Origin: Notolepis coatsorum
Taxonomy: Eukaryota > Chordata > Actinopteri > Aulopiformes > Paralepididae
Direction: 5' to 3'
Assembly: GCA_963971535.1 (NCBI GenBank)
Contig: OZ020593.1
Location: forward strand, 36,165,760 to 36,229,759
Length of the DNA: 64,000 nucleotides
Of this stretch, positions 1-13,171 are shown in pieces. Numbering within the stretch: the stretch's first letter is position 1; each line of letters begins with the position of its first letter. The notes under the pieces were generated by a model. The model was not told where the DNA came from, did no database searches, and saw nothing but the letters and a program-made list of their open reading frames with translations. Position numbers and translations under genes: made by a program.

Positions 1-270
1 GCAGAGACAGGAAGTATCGGGGGCAGCGTGAGCCTGCCACGCGTTACTCCTCGCCACTGAGAGTCCGCGCTGTCTGGTGAAAAGATGTGACAGGCTGCCT
101 CCTCGTGTACCGGAGGGGACACGTGATGCAAGGCTTCTATCCTCACTACAGCCAACCAGTGGGAGGCATAGTCTAGCAACGTTCAAGACAGGGGAGGGGA
201 GAATTGAAGGGGAGAATTGGCTATATGAAATTGGGATGGGAGAAAAATTTAAAAATAAGGAGAAAAAGTG
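1..270 (+). mobile_element. SINE-B (long tRNA-headed SINE), 5' cut by window edge
   Basis: This is the 3' part of a dispersed element that I call SINE-B here. It is nearly the same, in reverse complement, as 38897-39310 and related to 5391-5891 and 6337-8468. Shared landmarks are the CGTTACTCCTCGCCACTGAG segment, the GTGAAAAGAT segment and a tail of the type GGGATGGGAGAAAAA...AGAAAAAGTG. The head, with its Pol III boxes, lies left of the window; it is visible in the copies at 5391-5891, 6337-8468 and 41050-41200. Confidence 0.75.
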
Positions 271-274
271 TTGA

Positions 275-715
275 AACTTGGGTGCTGCAGTGTTGAGTCC
301 ATAGTAGTAAGAGACATATTGGTATAGTAGGTAGGTAGTAATATAGACAAGGACGATTCATTAGTGGAAGAGTGTGTGATAGTAGGAGACAGTAAGAAGG
401 TTCTTTCATCTCAGATATTGATTGAAGAAGTGTGTTTTTAGTCGACGGCGAAAAATGTGTCGTGTTTCGGCTGTCCTAACTGTGGTGGGAAGTTTGTTCC
501 ACCATTGTGCAGCAAGGACCGAGAATAGGCGGCTTCTCTTTGATGACCCTCCCGGAGCTCGGATAGGAGTGGGTCTGAGGTGGCCAGAAGATGTAGAGCG
601 GAGGGGTCTTGAGGGATGGTAGTTAGAGACCATTGACCGGAGGTAGGCGGGAGCCATGCTCTTCTCTGTGTGATATGCCAGGTCGAGTGTGGGTGTCTCT
701 CTCACCCCTATCTCA
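275..715 (-). mobile_element. LINE ORF2 C-terminal fragment (L2/CR1-like)
   Basis: On the minus strand an open stretch of about 99 codons (705 to 406) reads like the C-terminal tail of a fish L2/CR1-type ORF2 protein. It has the landmarks MAPAYLRSMVSNYHPSRPLR, LRPTPIRAPGG and LFSVLAAQWWNKLPTTVRTA, ending at a stop near 406, with a 3' UTR running to about 275. The same tail recurs at 28487-28990 (-) and 43655-44028 (+). It is 5' truncated, with no endonuclease or polymerase core, so it is inactive. Confidence 0.75.
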
Positions 716-1439
716 CCCCCTCAATTCAAAGCCCCCTACATGTCCCAGGTGACTCACTCTCCCTATCTCCCTATCTCTCTCTCTCTCTATCTCTATCTAC
801 AGTATAGGTCTCTCGATTCGCTCAGCCGTATAGAAGTGTGAGGCATGTTTTTCACCCGTCGACGTACTGCGCTCCGTAGGAATACCAGGCACTGGATTGT
901 GAATGTGTCAACATCTCCAGGCTGTTTGTTTTTCATAATAAGTGTAGTCGTGAGGACAGGCACTGGATTGTTCGTCACGTTCCCACGATTTCACGCAAGC
1001 ATTACATTCATATGCATACTGTACGTTCCCTATTGTTTTGAGCGCGTAGGCGCTGCCCTCCCCCTCATCTGCATACAGCACCTTCATTATCACACTATTG
1101 TTAACATAAGTGAGCGATTTGTATGCATGGTGGTGATCACTGCATGTAAAGGCATGAACGGGCAAGATCTACATTCCGGAGGAGAGCTATTCACACTGTC
1201 TGGCTACCAACGTCCGGTGGCGTGATGTGGTGGTTAATGGGGGCGTTAAGGCGAGAAAGAGAATAATACGTTTTGGGAACTATTTAAAAAAATAAAATGG
1301 GTTTGAACTGTCAAAGTGCTGGTATTGAAATGCTAATTATTTAAACAATGCCATGGAAGGACATGGCTATGAAAGGAGTAATGACAAACCCTGTTGCTGG
1401 GGTGCCGATTTCTCTATCGCTTTACGCAATTCATAAGTG
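716..1439. other. Intronic sequence with no recognised feature
   Basis: There is a short (CT)n-rich stretch at about 764-800. The rest is plain, AT-leaning sequence, and its open frames show no protein-family wording. Confidence 0.5.
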
Positions 1440-2165
1440 CTAATTCTTATTTTTTTGAACAAATGTTTTTTATTTTCTCTTTTTTAACATAAAACTAAAC
1501 AAACAATACAGTAACAGTAAAAATCAATGATAAATCACAGGACAATGACATAAATTATAATAACAATAATGACAGTCCAGTAATTAAATCAAAATAAATG
1601 TAGATTAAAAGACATAAAAATAATAAATACAATACAATACATGTGCTCTTGCTCGCTCTTCCTTGCTCTTTCCTTCCCCTTCCCTCCCCCTCCACCCCCC
1701 CCCCCCCATCAGGACCCCCTCTTGGACTATACATCCACTATTCCATTTAACATCAGAAATTACAAGTTCATATGCTTCCCTTTATCTTCTCCACCACAGC
1801 TAACCAGATTGCTATGCTGGCTTCATTAACACCTAAAATTCGTGCAGTAGATATCTCTAGATAAATCACATCGAGATAGGTGAGAACCCATACCTTCCGG
1901 CACATTTTATCCGGTTGAATCCAGCGTGGCGCTATCACCTTTTCGGCAGATGTAAGACCGGACAAAATTAGTCTTTTTACATGTACAGAGGTTGATAACT
2001 GAGAAACATCATTCAACAACAATACAGAAGGCAGTATAGGTATGGTCAGAGAAAAAAATTCTGATAATTGAGTGGTTACTTTTTCCCAGAATATCTTAAC
2101 AGGAGGGCATTCCCAATACGCATAAATGTACCAAGATCACCGTTTAAACATAAGGAGCATCGATT
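1440..2165 (-). mobile_element. L1-like (L1/Tx1 group) ORF2 C-terminus and 3' UTR
   Basis: The minus strand, from about 2165 down, reads as the extreme C-terminal region of an L1-type ORF2. There is a CP..K.FWEKV segment, then LILSGLTSAEKVIAPRWIQP, which resembles the AKK-RW block near the end of vertebrate L1 ORF2. At least one frameshift lies upstream, near 2100-2130. An AT-rich 3' region at 1440-1660 is repeated almost word for word at 57885-58090, so this is a dispersed family. The element is 5' truncated and broken. Confidence 0.65.
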
Positions 2166-2566
2166 CTTATTCTAATCCTTATTAATTATTTTAAAAACGT
2201 TAGTTTGTTTCTGGAACTTCACTTAGTACAGATATATTCCTCACCTCTCGCAGACTCACTTAGTCTCGTGTTTTTTATCTCGCCACATACTCCCTACAGT
2301 GAACCAAGAGCGCCCCCCTCTGGTAAAGCACTGTCAACTCACAAGATAAGAAACATGCATTATGAGCCATAAACAGTACCGTGTCTACACGACATTGTGT
2401 GATACAGTTATTCTTAGGTTACTCTTAGGTTATATACAATTACTGTATAAAGCTCATATCCTGAGCCTACGCCCTACAGTATGCATGTAATGCATTTGTT
2501 CCATAGGGAAAATAGCTAATCTACGCTATTGAAGTTATTGGTTTGTATAGTTTTCAAGTTTCTTTA

Positions 2567-2830
2567 ATAGTTGTCATACAGAAGTACAGAATACTTTCAT
2601 ACAAAATGCTTCTTACTGTTACGCTCCAGAGACTGTGCTAGACAAGATAGTATCAAATAACATAGTATAGCATGTAATTTAGAAGAAGAAAAATGAGGTC
2701 ACAGTGTTCGGTATAGACATATGTACAATGTTCTGAGTTACCATATAATATACAATACTATGCAGTGTACTAATGTACAGTACTATCTAGTGCAAAGCAG
2801 AAATGGGATGAGGTACAATTTAGCCGTATA
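2567..2830 (-). mobile_element. LINE 3'-UTR tail
   Basis: The stretch begins TTGTCATACAGAAGTACAGA and continues with AATGCTTCTTACTGTTACGC. Reverse complemented, this is the same retrotransposon tail (…GTATTCTGTACTTCTGTATG…) seen at 55860-56390 (+), 53460-53900 (-) and 52812-52860 (+). No coding portion remains. Confidence 0.55.
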
Positions 2831-3218
2831 TATACAGTATAGCCGACGTTGAGTTGATTTTTGGAGTTGACGTCGATGGATAGTGTTTTTACCATTGAGT
2901 TGTCTACTCAGTTTAGAGACCAGCGAGAGAGAGATAGTGAGAAAGGGGTTCCCGGGACACTAGAGGTTACCGTTCCAGGGCGCTGGAGTTTACTGAAGGT
3001 GTTTACCATGGCAGCAGGTGTTGTGGGCCCAATTCAACAAAACATCTGTTACCCCCCCATGACACACCCACAGTGTGGGCCGTGAAGGTAACTTTCAAAA
3101 CACAACAGATTCCAGGTTTAAAACGTCCATCCGTAGCGCAATTCCATGGATTTTGCCGACCTATAGTAACATCATCAGGATATAATCTCAAACAGACAAT
3201 GGGATTCTAATTTGCAGT

Positions 3219-3237
3219 CTTATCATCATCATCGTCG

Positions 3238-3300
<63 letters not shown>

Positions 3301-3330
3301 CCATCATCATCATCATAATCATCATCATCG

Positions 3331-3375
<45 letters not shown>

Positions 3376-3376
3376 A
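3219..3376. repeat. (ATC)n microsatellite
   Basis: A trinucleotide array of TCA/ATC spans about 155 bp, with single-base interruptions such as TCGTCG and ATAATC. The open frames here give only poly-Met or poly-Asp and are not genes. Confidence 0.95.
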
Positions 3377-3849
3377 TAATTGTAGTAGTAGTCATTTCAA
3401 TAAGTATACAATTATGTTTGTGTCTACATTTCCATTCCCCTTCAAATGTGTCTTTTTCAGAAGTATCTGTAATCTGATTACGGCATGATAAGTACAGTCC
3501 ATAATGCATCACTGTAATAGAGTGTAGGTTCTCTCTGGTTGTAACCCTGTTACGTGTAATGAGTTACTCGCTAACCATACTCAACCCTGTAGCTCTAAAT
3601 GGATTAACATGAATGAGTCCAGAGGTGTTTTGAACATACATTGCAGTTGTTTTCATGACCAGCTGAACCCACCTCAATCACTTCCATTTCCAATGTCATT
3701 ACTTTTCCTCAATAACCGAATAGCGACCCCACTACTGGACAATAACATATTATCATCTGGCTATATGTTCTCTAGGGATTTGTATTATTGTGCATCTGGC
3801 AGAGGGAAGTGAACCTAACAATCCTTTCAATAGGAATATGAAATAGTTT

Positions 3850-4420
3850 TAACCTCTTAAGCCCAATCATCCCAGTACCGGTACAATATTTAGTTCACGT
3901 CACAAATAGATCAATACAGTCCTGGTTAAGCCCTAGCCATATTTTCAGAAAATGTGCCTAAAAGTACATACCCAAGTAAATGGAAGATTGCTCCACTTCT
4001 ACAAGGGCCATTTGCATGTTCTTGATATATAGGGACCTCAGGGAATGTATTCACAGTGTCAGAAATATTGTGTCTGTTAAAATGCTTGAGTAAATTGTAA
4101 TGCACCAAAGGAGAATATACTTTTTTGTTTCATATTTGACAGTGAATAACACCATGCTAACATTGACCGTCACCAGACATGTAAAATTGCCACAGAGCTC
4201 ATTCAGCACCTTATTGTGATAAAGTGTCAAAAGAATCTAAGCAAATTAATAAAGGGCATGTGATTTACAGGTTTTTTTGTATATAAAGTATTGCATTTTG
4301 CCATCCGGACACATGCAATTTGAAATATGAATATAGAATATAGAATATCAGGCATATAAAGCAGACCGTGAAATCTACTGTAAGTACAGTTACTTTTTTA
4401 TAATGTAAATAGCTCCGCCA
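3850..4420 (+). mobile_element. Dispersed element 'family D', copy 1
   Basis: It begins with AACCTCTTAAGCCCAATCAT and contains TTGCTCCACTTCTACAAGG, GACCTCAGGGAATGTATTC, GGAGAATATACTTTT and TTTTGCCATCCGGACACATG. These phrases appear in the same order at 18246-18690 (+) and, in part, reversed at 5909-6240. That order and spacing show a dispersed interspersed repeat, probably a non-autonomous DNA transposon. I cannot define its ends or assign a superfamily. No coding capacity is seen. Confidence 0.6.
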
Positions 4421-4572
4421 TTTTTTTTCTAGACCTTCACAGAAAGTTAAAGAAACAATCTACATTGTATTTCATGGCAATAACGTTCAGGTTTGTTCGA
4501 CCAGTGAGATATAATCACGGAAAAAAATCAATCAGAATATTTTGCTAATAATATTTTCAGCAGCTTTCACAG

Positions 4573-4603
4573 AGGTCCGTTATTACTCGATAACGGACCT
4601 CTG
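4573..4603. repeat. Short perfect hairpin
   Basis: The sequence AGGTCCGTTATTACTCGATAACGGACCT has perfectly complementary arms of about 12 nt around a 4-nt loop. It lies in a larger fold-back-rich stretch and is probably a remnant of a miniature transposon. Confidence 0.7.
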
Positions 4604-4814
4604 CTGAGCAATAATGACCGCTGTTCGCAGCTGTTCGCAATCAAGCCCACTGACACACACTGCAGCAGTGCAATCAGTCCACACACCTGCCGGCGATAAT
4701 AATAACTTTATTTGGGCTGACAGCGGACGGAGCCACAGAACAACTGCGTCTGCATTTGATCTCGTCTTGTCGATGGTGTAAAATGAATTAGGTATATTGT
4801 TAGTAAGTTAGCCA

Positions 4815-4985
4815 TGTAATAAGTGGGATAATGTATACTCGGTCATTGTCGCAAAATAATTGACCTTCACTACGTTTAAAACACCTCGGCGAGGCGCCTC
4901 GGTATTCTAAACTCCGTGTCGTTTATTATTTTGCGACAATGACCTCATAGCTATACATTATCCCTGACTTATTTAGCTAATAACA
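4815..4985. mobile_element. Fold-back MITE-like inverted repeat
   Basis: The left arm contains GGGATAATGTATA and GTCATTGTCGCAAAATAAT. The right arm contains the reverse complements, ATTATTTTGCGACAATGAC and TATACATTATCCC. The centre is the GC-rich palindromic run CCTCGGCGAGGCGCCTCGG. A two-armed structure of about 170 bp with no coding content fits a hairpin MITE. I did not find a clear target duplication. Confidence 0.6.
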
Positions 4986-5323
4986 CTTAAAATCATTGGT
5001 AAACAAACGTAGTGCTGAACATATACACTTTGACTGCTGTTTTGATAGGGTTTATTCTATATGCATATAATAGAATAGAAGTACTTAGCCCAGCAATGAA
5101 GTAGAGCAGGCATGGTTTAGATGTTGTAGGTCGGACAGAAGATGTTATGAAGCTGATCCATGACCTCAGTGGCGCTCATAACCAATATGGGGTAGAACAG
5201 TCACTGCAGTCTGTATAATGACATACTAACACTCGAGTCAATGACTCAGAGAGACAGGGAGAGGGGTTAGAGAGTTCCCGTGTTTGCAGTGGGCAGACAT
5301 AGGAGCAATAGATACATGTAATA

Positions 5324-5325
<2 letters not shown>

Positions 5326-5370
<45 letters not shown>
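5326..5370. repeat. (AT)n microsatellite
   Basis: A pure AT dinucleotide array of about 45 bp lies immediately upstream of the SINE-B target duplication. Confidence 0.95.
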
Positions 5371-5373
<3 letters not shown>

Positions 5374-5390
5374 TACATAGTAGCAATATT

Positions 5391-5891
5391 TTTTTTTATC
5401 CAATATTTTTTTTTATCCACTTTTTCTCCCATTTTCTATTTTTCTCCCATCCCAATTTTCATATCGTCCAATTCAACCCTCCCCTGTCTTCGAACGTTGT
5501 TTCTTGCCTCCGACAAGCCGGCTGCAATGTGGACTAAGTCATACATAGCACGAGTCCCCTCCGATACTCGAGGTAACAGCCGTCGCATCTTTTCACCTGC
5601 GCAGCTCGATCTTTCAGCGTCGGGGGTCTGGGCTTTGGAGGGGCCCCGCCCCCGTCGCTTCTTGATTCTACTGCGCAGGCGCACCAACCGACCTGTAGGA
5701 GTCGCTGTCCACAACGCCCGATCCCCACCCTTCAGTTTCCCTCCCCGTAATACGGCCAATGTGTATTACTGTGGACGACCAGCTAAACTGAAAGCAATGT
5801 GGAGAGCGGGGCTCGAACAGGAGGCATCCTGTTCGAGCCCAGTCTCCAGCATTCGTTGCGAGCGCCTTGCCCACTGCGCCACGTAGCCGCC
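5391..5891 (-). mobile_element. SINE-B, full-length copy with 17-bp TSD
   Basis: This is a complete SINE-B in minus orientation. The head is at the right end; read in reverse complement it gives GGCGGCTACGTGGCGCAGTG (an A-box-like segment) and then a GGGCTCGAAC-type B box. The A-rich or GGATAAAAAA tail is at the left. Both sides carry the same 17-bp direct repeat TACATAGTAGCAATATT (5374-5390 and 5892-5908), which is the target-site duplication expected for LINE-driven retroposition. The body is about 500 bp, long for a tRNA-derived SINE. The left end has a small internal duplication of the T-rich tail. Confidence 0.85.
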
Positions 5892-5908
5892 TACATAGTA
5901 GCAATATT

Positions 5909-6240
5909 ATCAAATTATTCTATATTCAATATTCATATTTCAAATGGCACTGTATCTACAAAAATACCCTGTAAATCAGCTGACCTTTATTCATTTGCTT
6001 CGATTTTTAGTACTTGATCTTGATCTCAAGAAGGTGCTGAATGAGCTCAGTGTTCACTTTTGGTCAATGTTAGCATGGTGTTATTCACCGTAAAATATGG
6101 GAAAAAATATATTATAATAATAATTTACAGTATATTCTCCTTTGGTTCATTACAATTTACTCAAGCATACTGTAGTAACAAACACAATAGTTCCGTGACG
6201 GGGAATACATTCCCTGAGGTCCCTAGATGTCCCTAGATAC
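5909..6240 (-). mobile_element. Family D, partial reversed copy
   Basis: In reverse complement it carries the family D phrases GGGACCTCAGGGAATGTATT, AGGAGAATATACTG, GGTGAATAACACCATGCTAA and ATTCAGCACCTT, in the same order as 3850-4420. The SINE-B at 5391-5891 lies inside or at the edge of this copy. Confidence 0.55.
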
Positions 6241-6244
6241 CACG

Positions 6245-6336
6245 TGCCTCTGCCGTCGGTGTGTGAGTGAAGGTGTGTGAGTGAATGGGTGAATGTGAGG
6301 CATTGTCAAGCGCTTTGGATAAAAGCTCTCTTTTAA
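6245..6336 (+). mobile_element. SINE-A, 3' fragment (insertion host)
   Basis: It carries the 3' part of SINE-A: CGTCGGTGTGTGAGTGAA, then GTGAATGTGAGG and CAAGCGCTTTGGATAAAAGC. This matches 19003-19287 and 30622-30874. The fragment is cut by the SINE-B insertion; its last bases are repeated at 8469-8486. Confidence 0.75.
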
Positions 6337-7099
6337 ATATTTTTTATCCACTTTTTCTCCTCCTGTTTTTCTGTGTTTTTACCCCATCCCAATTTAGTCG
6401 TTATGCCAATTCCTCCCTCCCCTTCCTGGTTGTTGCTCGCATGTGCCCCCCACTGGTCGGTCTAGGGCAGTGGCGGCTCTGCCACTAGGGGCGCACGGGC
6501 GCCGCCCCACCTGCTGTTAAATCAGAGAAGAAGAAAATAAAACTTTATAGTTTTTTGTTTTATAGCCCTATAAATAATATAAACATGTTTAAAATGAATA
6601 ATATTTACTCATTTTAAGTATGTTTGTATTTCCAATGCACAATATAACGTTATTATCTAAAATAAAAAAACACTCGTTTTCCTCACGTTTTTTTTATTTT
6701 TTTATTTTTTCGTATTTCTCGGCCCGGGCTAGACGCGATAGCGCTCTGAGTGCGCGTCACAGTTTGATCGCTGTATCCGTCACAGCCAATCAGTGCATAA
6801 CGCGTTGTGCGTTGAAATATGACTATTATGTTGGAATCCGGGCGCGATTTGAAGCGGTCTAGCCAGTAGCGTCAAGAATTTCTGTAGCCGCATTTCGCGG
6901 AGACGCTCTCTGATTGGCCGACGCCAGTATTTTTTTCCGTAGCAGAATTTCACAGAGACGATCTCTGATTGGCCGAATCCAATTTCTAATGTTCCAATTC
7001 TAGCTTATTCCTAGGTTGGTCCGTTGGTGGACGGTAGAGATAGTTGTGTTGTTGTGAGATGCAGGCGCAGCTGTTTGTCTTAGAGCGTGCCGTGACTGC

Positions 7100-7260
7100 A
7101 AGTTCTTTAGACTGTTAAGCTTAGGCACTCTTTCAAAGTTGGTTAAGGTTAGAGTTTGTCTTAGAGCATGGCGATAGAACGCCAGGTAGTTTGCAGTCTG
7201 TTTGAGCGGAAATGGACAAAGGAATGAAGTACTTGTGTTGTGTGGTGCTTCTGCTAACAA
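7100..7260 (+). repeat. Shared internal block, also at 25897-26070
   Basis: The sequence TTAAGCTTAGGCACTCTTTC, followed by AAGTTGGTTAAGGTTAGAGT and GTCTTAGAGCA, occurs here inside the hAT element and again next to the fold-back element near 25.9 kb. The two elements therefore share a segment. No coding content is seen. Confidence 0.6.
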
Positions 7261-7401
7261 GCTAACACTTGGCTAACAAGCTATATGGCGGATGCAGTCT
7301 GGACACAGTGGACAGTATTCTGGAATACATCAACAGTGGATTATACACTTTATCAAGGCAAGCCCTGAGTCCTGCCCTGGACGTGTCAACTAAACAGTGA
7401 G

Positions 7402-7541
<140 letters not shown>

Positions 7542-7589
7542 GGATTGAAAATACGTGGATTATGGCTTGTTCAATATCGTCTATGTTTG

Positions 7590-7765
7590 AATGAATGAAT
7601 GAATGAGAACTTTATTAACAGATTGCAGAATGGGTACAATACAGTACGGCTCAATACACACAATTGTTAAGGGGATGCAGACCAGAGAAAGACGTTTGTC
7701 TTGTTTACATCAGGGTCCCAGATTTTCGATTCATATCGATAGTTTAATAGCTAGCCTTGGCTCGT
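7590..7765 (-). mobile_element. LINE 3' tail with (TGAA)n end
   Basis: It starts with (GAAT)n and TTTATTAACAGATTGCAGAA, then GGTACAATACAGTACGGCTC. The same text occurs at 36720-36850 and, on the opposite strand, at 35792-35876, where it ends in (CATT)n. The short tandem tail and dispersion indicate a truncated non-LTR retrotransposon. Confidence 0.6.
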
Positions 7766-8486
7766 TTAACAATATGCAAAATATGTGTACAGCCCTGTAC
7801 TCATACTGAAGTTATTCTTGGTATATAATAGGTCTGATTGTGTAACGAATCGATTCCACGTCGCGCTGTGTGTGAGAGAGAGAAGGAGAGAGGGAGAGAT
7901 CTGCGTGTGTTTGGAGACGGAGCGAGTTTTGTTTCTAACTTTTCTATTTATATATTGTGTTTCAAGTTATGAATTAGACTATACTTTATTTGACTGGTTG
8001 TGTGTTGTTGTAGTAACAGCTGAGCGACTCGTTCGTAAGAGCCGATTCATTGCCGTGAGCGTGAGTCGAATCGCTCACGTCTTGCCATGAGTCGGTTGTG
8101 TGGTACTGTACATGTTTGCAAAATGTTTGGTATAGCGCCCCTAGTGGCGAAGCATCCACAAGCCGCTACTGGTCTAGGGAGCCCTGAAGTCTATCGGATG
8201 CTTCCTCCGAGACATAGGAGACAGCCAGCAGCATCTTTTTTCACCTGCCAGCGCAGACTCTCATTGGTGAGGTGTAACGTGTGGGAGGTCACACTATCCT
8301 CACCATCTCCCTCCCTCGCACCCCACCGGCTTCCCTCCCGCTGACTCTGCCAATTGAGCCAGTATGACGGCCGACCAAGCCGGAGGCAACGCTGACAGCC
8401 GGATTCGATACCAGTGTCTCTCGCGTTGGTGACGAGCGCTTAGTCCGCTGCGCCACCCAGCCGCCCCTATAAAAGCTCTCTTTTAA

Positions 8487-9110
8487 CTTGGTCAGGAAGC
8501 TTAGGTTAAAGTGTGGCTTTTATTTTTAGCAACTGCCGTTCCATAAATAAACATAGGTATCCATCTGAACACAGTTTGCTGAAGGAGAGGAAATGGAATG
8601 TCCAATACGGGATTCACGTGGTTTCTCATAACACTTTTATTTTAGCAACAAATCTAGTTTTTCTTTTCATGCCAAGTAAAAACGTGTCCGAGCTACTTGT
8701 ATGTCTGTACTTGATTACGGTGATGTTATATCCTTGCACACAGCTTCCACTGTCATTACATTCCACTCTCTCACACTTTACCTTAATTATGTGTAGCATG
8801 CATCACTACATTTGATTACTAATGCAACATCTTTAACTCACCCAATTAGTGGGCTGGACATCCTTAGCTACACGCAGACTGCAGCATTCATATGTCTTCA
8901 TTTATAAAGCATTACTAGGTAAACTACCGCTCTGCTTCTGTTCCCTGCTGTACCAGAACTCTACTGTTTGCTCTATAATGTTCCCATGGCTCGTACACAA
9001 CTGGGAAAAAACACGTCGTTATCCTCTTATGCACGGTGGGCATGGGATAATCTGCAGGAAGAGCGGAATCTAGTGAATCTCATACCTCTGGGTGATTTTA
9101 AAAGTCTTGC
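8487..9110. other. Intronic sequence with no firm feature
   Basis: This is AT-rich sequence downstream of the nested insertion. Short frames near 8880-9060 read a little like a decayed retrotransposon C terminus but are too short and broken to assign. Confidence 0.4.
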
Positions 9111-9111
9111 A

Positions 9112-9480
9112 CAATATACTGTAACTGAGGTGTGTACATGTTTTTGAGTTACTGTAACTGAGGTGTGTACATGATTTTGAGTTACTGTAACTGAGGTGTG
9201 TACATGTTTTTGAGTGACTGTAACAGGAGTGTACATGTTTTTGAGTTACTGTAACAGAGGAGTGCACATGTTTTTGAGTTACTGTAACTGAGGTGTGTAC
9301 ATGTTTTTGAGTTACTGTAACTGAGGAGTGCACATGTTTTTGAGTTACTGTAACTGAGGAGTGTACATGTTTTTGAGTTACTGTAACTGAGGATCGAGTG
9401 TACATGTTTTTGAGTTACTGTAACTGAGGAGTGCACATGTTTTTGAGTTACTGTAACTGAGGAGTGTACATGTTTTTGAG
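9112..9480. repeat. 33-bp minisatellite
   Basis: About 11 copies of a unit of the form GTTACTGTAACTGAGGTGTG-TACATGTTTTTGA, with GTGTG/GAGTG variants and one 3-bp insertion (GATCGA). It ends about 90 bp before exon A of astrotactin. The open frames on the minus strand are repeat translations. Confidence 0.95.
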
Positions 9481-9568
9481 ATGCCATGTTTTCCGCCAGA
9501 CTGAACAGTTGTGTGTGCACGTACTGTACTGTCTTTAGTCTAACAGTCCCTCGATCATCTCATTGCAG

Positions 9569-9719
9569 GGAAGAGGCCATTATGTCCACTTACTTTGAGA
9601 CAGTGGACGACCTCCTGGCGTCCTTCGGTCCAGTCCGTGATTGCTCCAAGGACAACGGGGGCTGTAAGAAAAACTTCAAGTGTGTTTCCGACCGACGGCT
9701 CGACTCAACCGGCTGTATG
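9569..9719 (+). CDS. astn2: Astrotactin internal exon A (EGF-like domain, first part)
   Basis: This internal exon of 151 nt begins after the acceptor ATCTCATTGCAG with the last base of a split codon. It ends ...GGCTGTATG at the donor GTGAGT (9720), leaving phase 0. Its 50 complete codons include [20 protein letters not shown] and then the first four EGF cysteines at exon residues 25, 32, 38 and 49 (DC-S, GGC, KC, GC). The next two EGF cysteines are the first and fourteenth residues of exon B. Astrotactins are neuron-enriched membrane proteins with three EGF modules, a MACPF region, a fibronectin III domain and a C-terminal annexin-like domain, and act in glial-guided migration and surface-protein trafficking. 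The family call is firm. ASTN2 rather than ASTN1 is from remembered sequence and less certain. The ATG codons upstream in this frame (such as 9486) are intronic. Confidence 0.85.
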
Positions 9720-9726
9720 GTGAGTT

Positions 9727-9836
<110 letters not shown>

Positions 9837-9872
9837 CCTTCCACCTTCCCTAGTACTTCAGTTTTGAGAGGT

Positions 9873-10049
9873 CCACACACCGACGGCAGAGGCAACCATT
9901 CAATGTGCCGACCTGCCCATCAGGAGCAAATAGGGGTTAAGTGTCTTGCTCAAGGACACTTTCGACACGCTGCAGGGAGGAGTGGGAATCGAACCAGGAA
10001 CATTCTGATTACCATAAAACCGCTCTACCTACTGAGCCACTGTCACCCC
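9873..10049 (-). mobile_element. SINE-A, minus orientation
   Basis: In reverse complement it begins GGGGTGACAGTGGCTCAGTA (A-box-like TGGCTCAGTAGG), then the B-box GGTTCGATTCC, then GTCCTTGAGCAAGACACTTA. The last phrase, from the 3' body, is shared by the copies at 19003 and 30622. It stops at CCGTCGGTGTGTG, so the 3' end is truncated. The Pol III boxes mark a tRNA-derived SINE; there is no tRNA cloverleaf gene. Confidence 0.85.
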
Positions 10050-10689
10050 ATTTCTAAGCGTAACAGAGGAAAGAATGTGTTGCTGTAGTACTCCTACTAG
10101 GCCAGCAGGGGTGCAATGTTACCGCGGTCATGTATTTCATTTATTTGGCAATTTTTGGGGGGGGGGAACAAGTTTCATCTCGGTGGTGCTGTAGTCATGA
10201 GTCCATTAGTGTGCCAGTGAAGGGAACTCAGGTGTGCCTTAATATGTTAAATTAATTGAGTAGATTATGTATAAAAGAAATCAGTAATCAAAGCTAATGC
10301 AGTTTAATCCATATGTAAAAGCTAATGGTGTACCTCTGTGCCTGATATGAACAGACCAGGTTGTCCTTTCCAAACAATCAATAATATTTAATGTGCATTC
10401 GTTCATTAAATCTTTTAAATTCAAGGATTCATTGAGGGCAAGTCCTCATTTCCAATGACGCCGAGCGTACATATACAAATGCATACATATAATATACAAT
10501 AAATGCAGAACATTATGGAGTATGTGCAATCAATTAACACAACTGCAGATAATGGAGGCACGGTTGGTAATAAAGCATTTAAACTGGCCATTTTATGGAG
10601 ACTCGCTCATTTAAGCACCTTCTGGTTTAAAGCGGCAATGAATATTTTGTTTACATTTCAACAGCGTCTTATGAGCACCTGTATATATA
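10050..10689. other. Intronic sequence with no firm feature
   Basis: AT-rich sequence with a G run at 10153-10167. No repeat family or coding wording is recognised. Confidence 0.45.
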
Positions 10690-10930
10690 CTTGACCACAT
10701 CTTGCACAGTTGTACAGCCCTGGCCTGTTTACATTTGAATTTTATAATTATACTATATTCTATTGTGCTTCTATTTAATTTAGTTTATATCCCATTTTAT
10801 TTTATTCTACCTTTTTATTTTATTATCTGTCCGTCATTTGTCTGTCCGTTAATGTTGCACCAGAAAACAACCAAATCAAATTCCTTGTATGTGAAAACTA
10901 CACTATAAAGATCTTTCTGATTCTGATTCT
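10690..10930 (+). mobile_element. LINE 3' tail ending in (TGATTC)n
   Basis: It has the look of a non-LTR 3' UTR: CATCTTGCACAGTTGTACAG, a T-rich stretch, CAAATTCCTTGTATGTG and a closing short tandem CTTTCTGATTCTGATTCTGA. Such hexamer tails are usual for fish non-LTR elements. No ORF remains. Confidence 0.5.
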
Positions 10931-12795
<1,865 letters not shown>

Positions 12796-13019
12796 AGTGT
12801 GTGGGTGTATGTACACAAGTGTGCGTACTATAAACACCAACCCCAGCTTATACTACCTCTTGGCCTTATAGCTGCCCATATATAGTGCTTTTTACAGCGT
12901 GCTCTCGCATGCCGTATTGCCTTTAGCAATAACCTATAAACACAATCAATGCTAATTATATTGTTATTGATAGTATAAGCTGCAGACAGAAGATAATAAA
13001 TGGGGAAGACTGGAAAGAA

Positions 13020-13171
13020 TCCAATGAATGTATTCTACAGTCCATTCCACTATTCCTGGTTCTCATACAACATAGTCTACAGTCTATTCCACTATTTATC
13101 GTTATCATACAATATAGTCTACAGTCCATTCCACTATTCCTCGTTCTCATATACCATACTGTAGTCTACAG
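13020..13171. repeat. About 48-bp tandem repeat, split by a hAT element
   Basis: Three copies of a unit containing GTCTACAGTCCATTCCACTA-TTCC...CATACAACATA. The array is interrupted by the hAT element at 13172 and resumes at 15661-15703 with another copy (GTCTACAGTCCATTCCATTA). Confidence 0.85.

Noticed and set aside
3188..3512. Poly-Met and poly-Asp frames
   Set aside because: Trinucleotide microsatellite read in two frames.
5284..5886. 200-codon frame
   Set aside because: Starts in an (AT)n array and runs through an antisense SINE-B.
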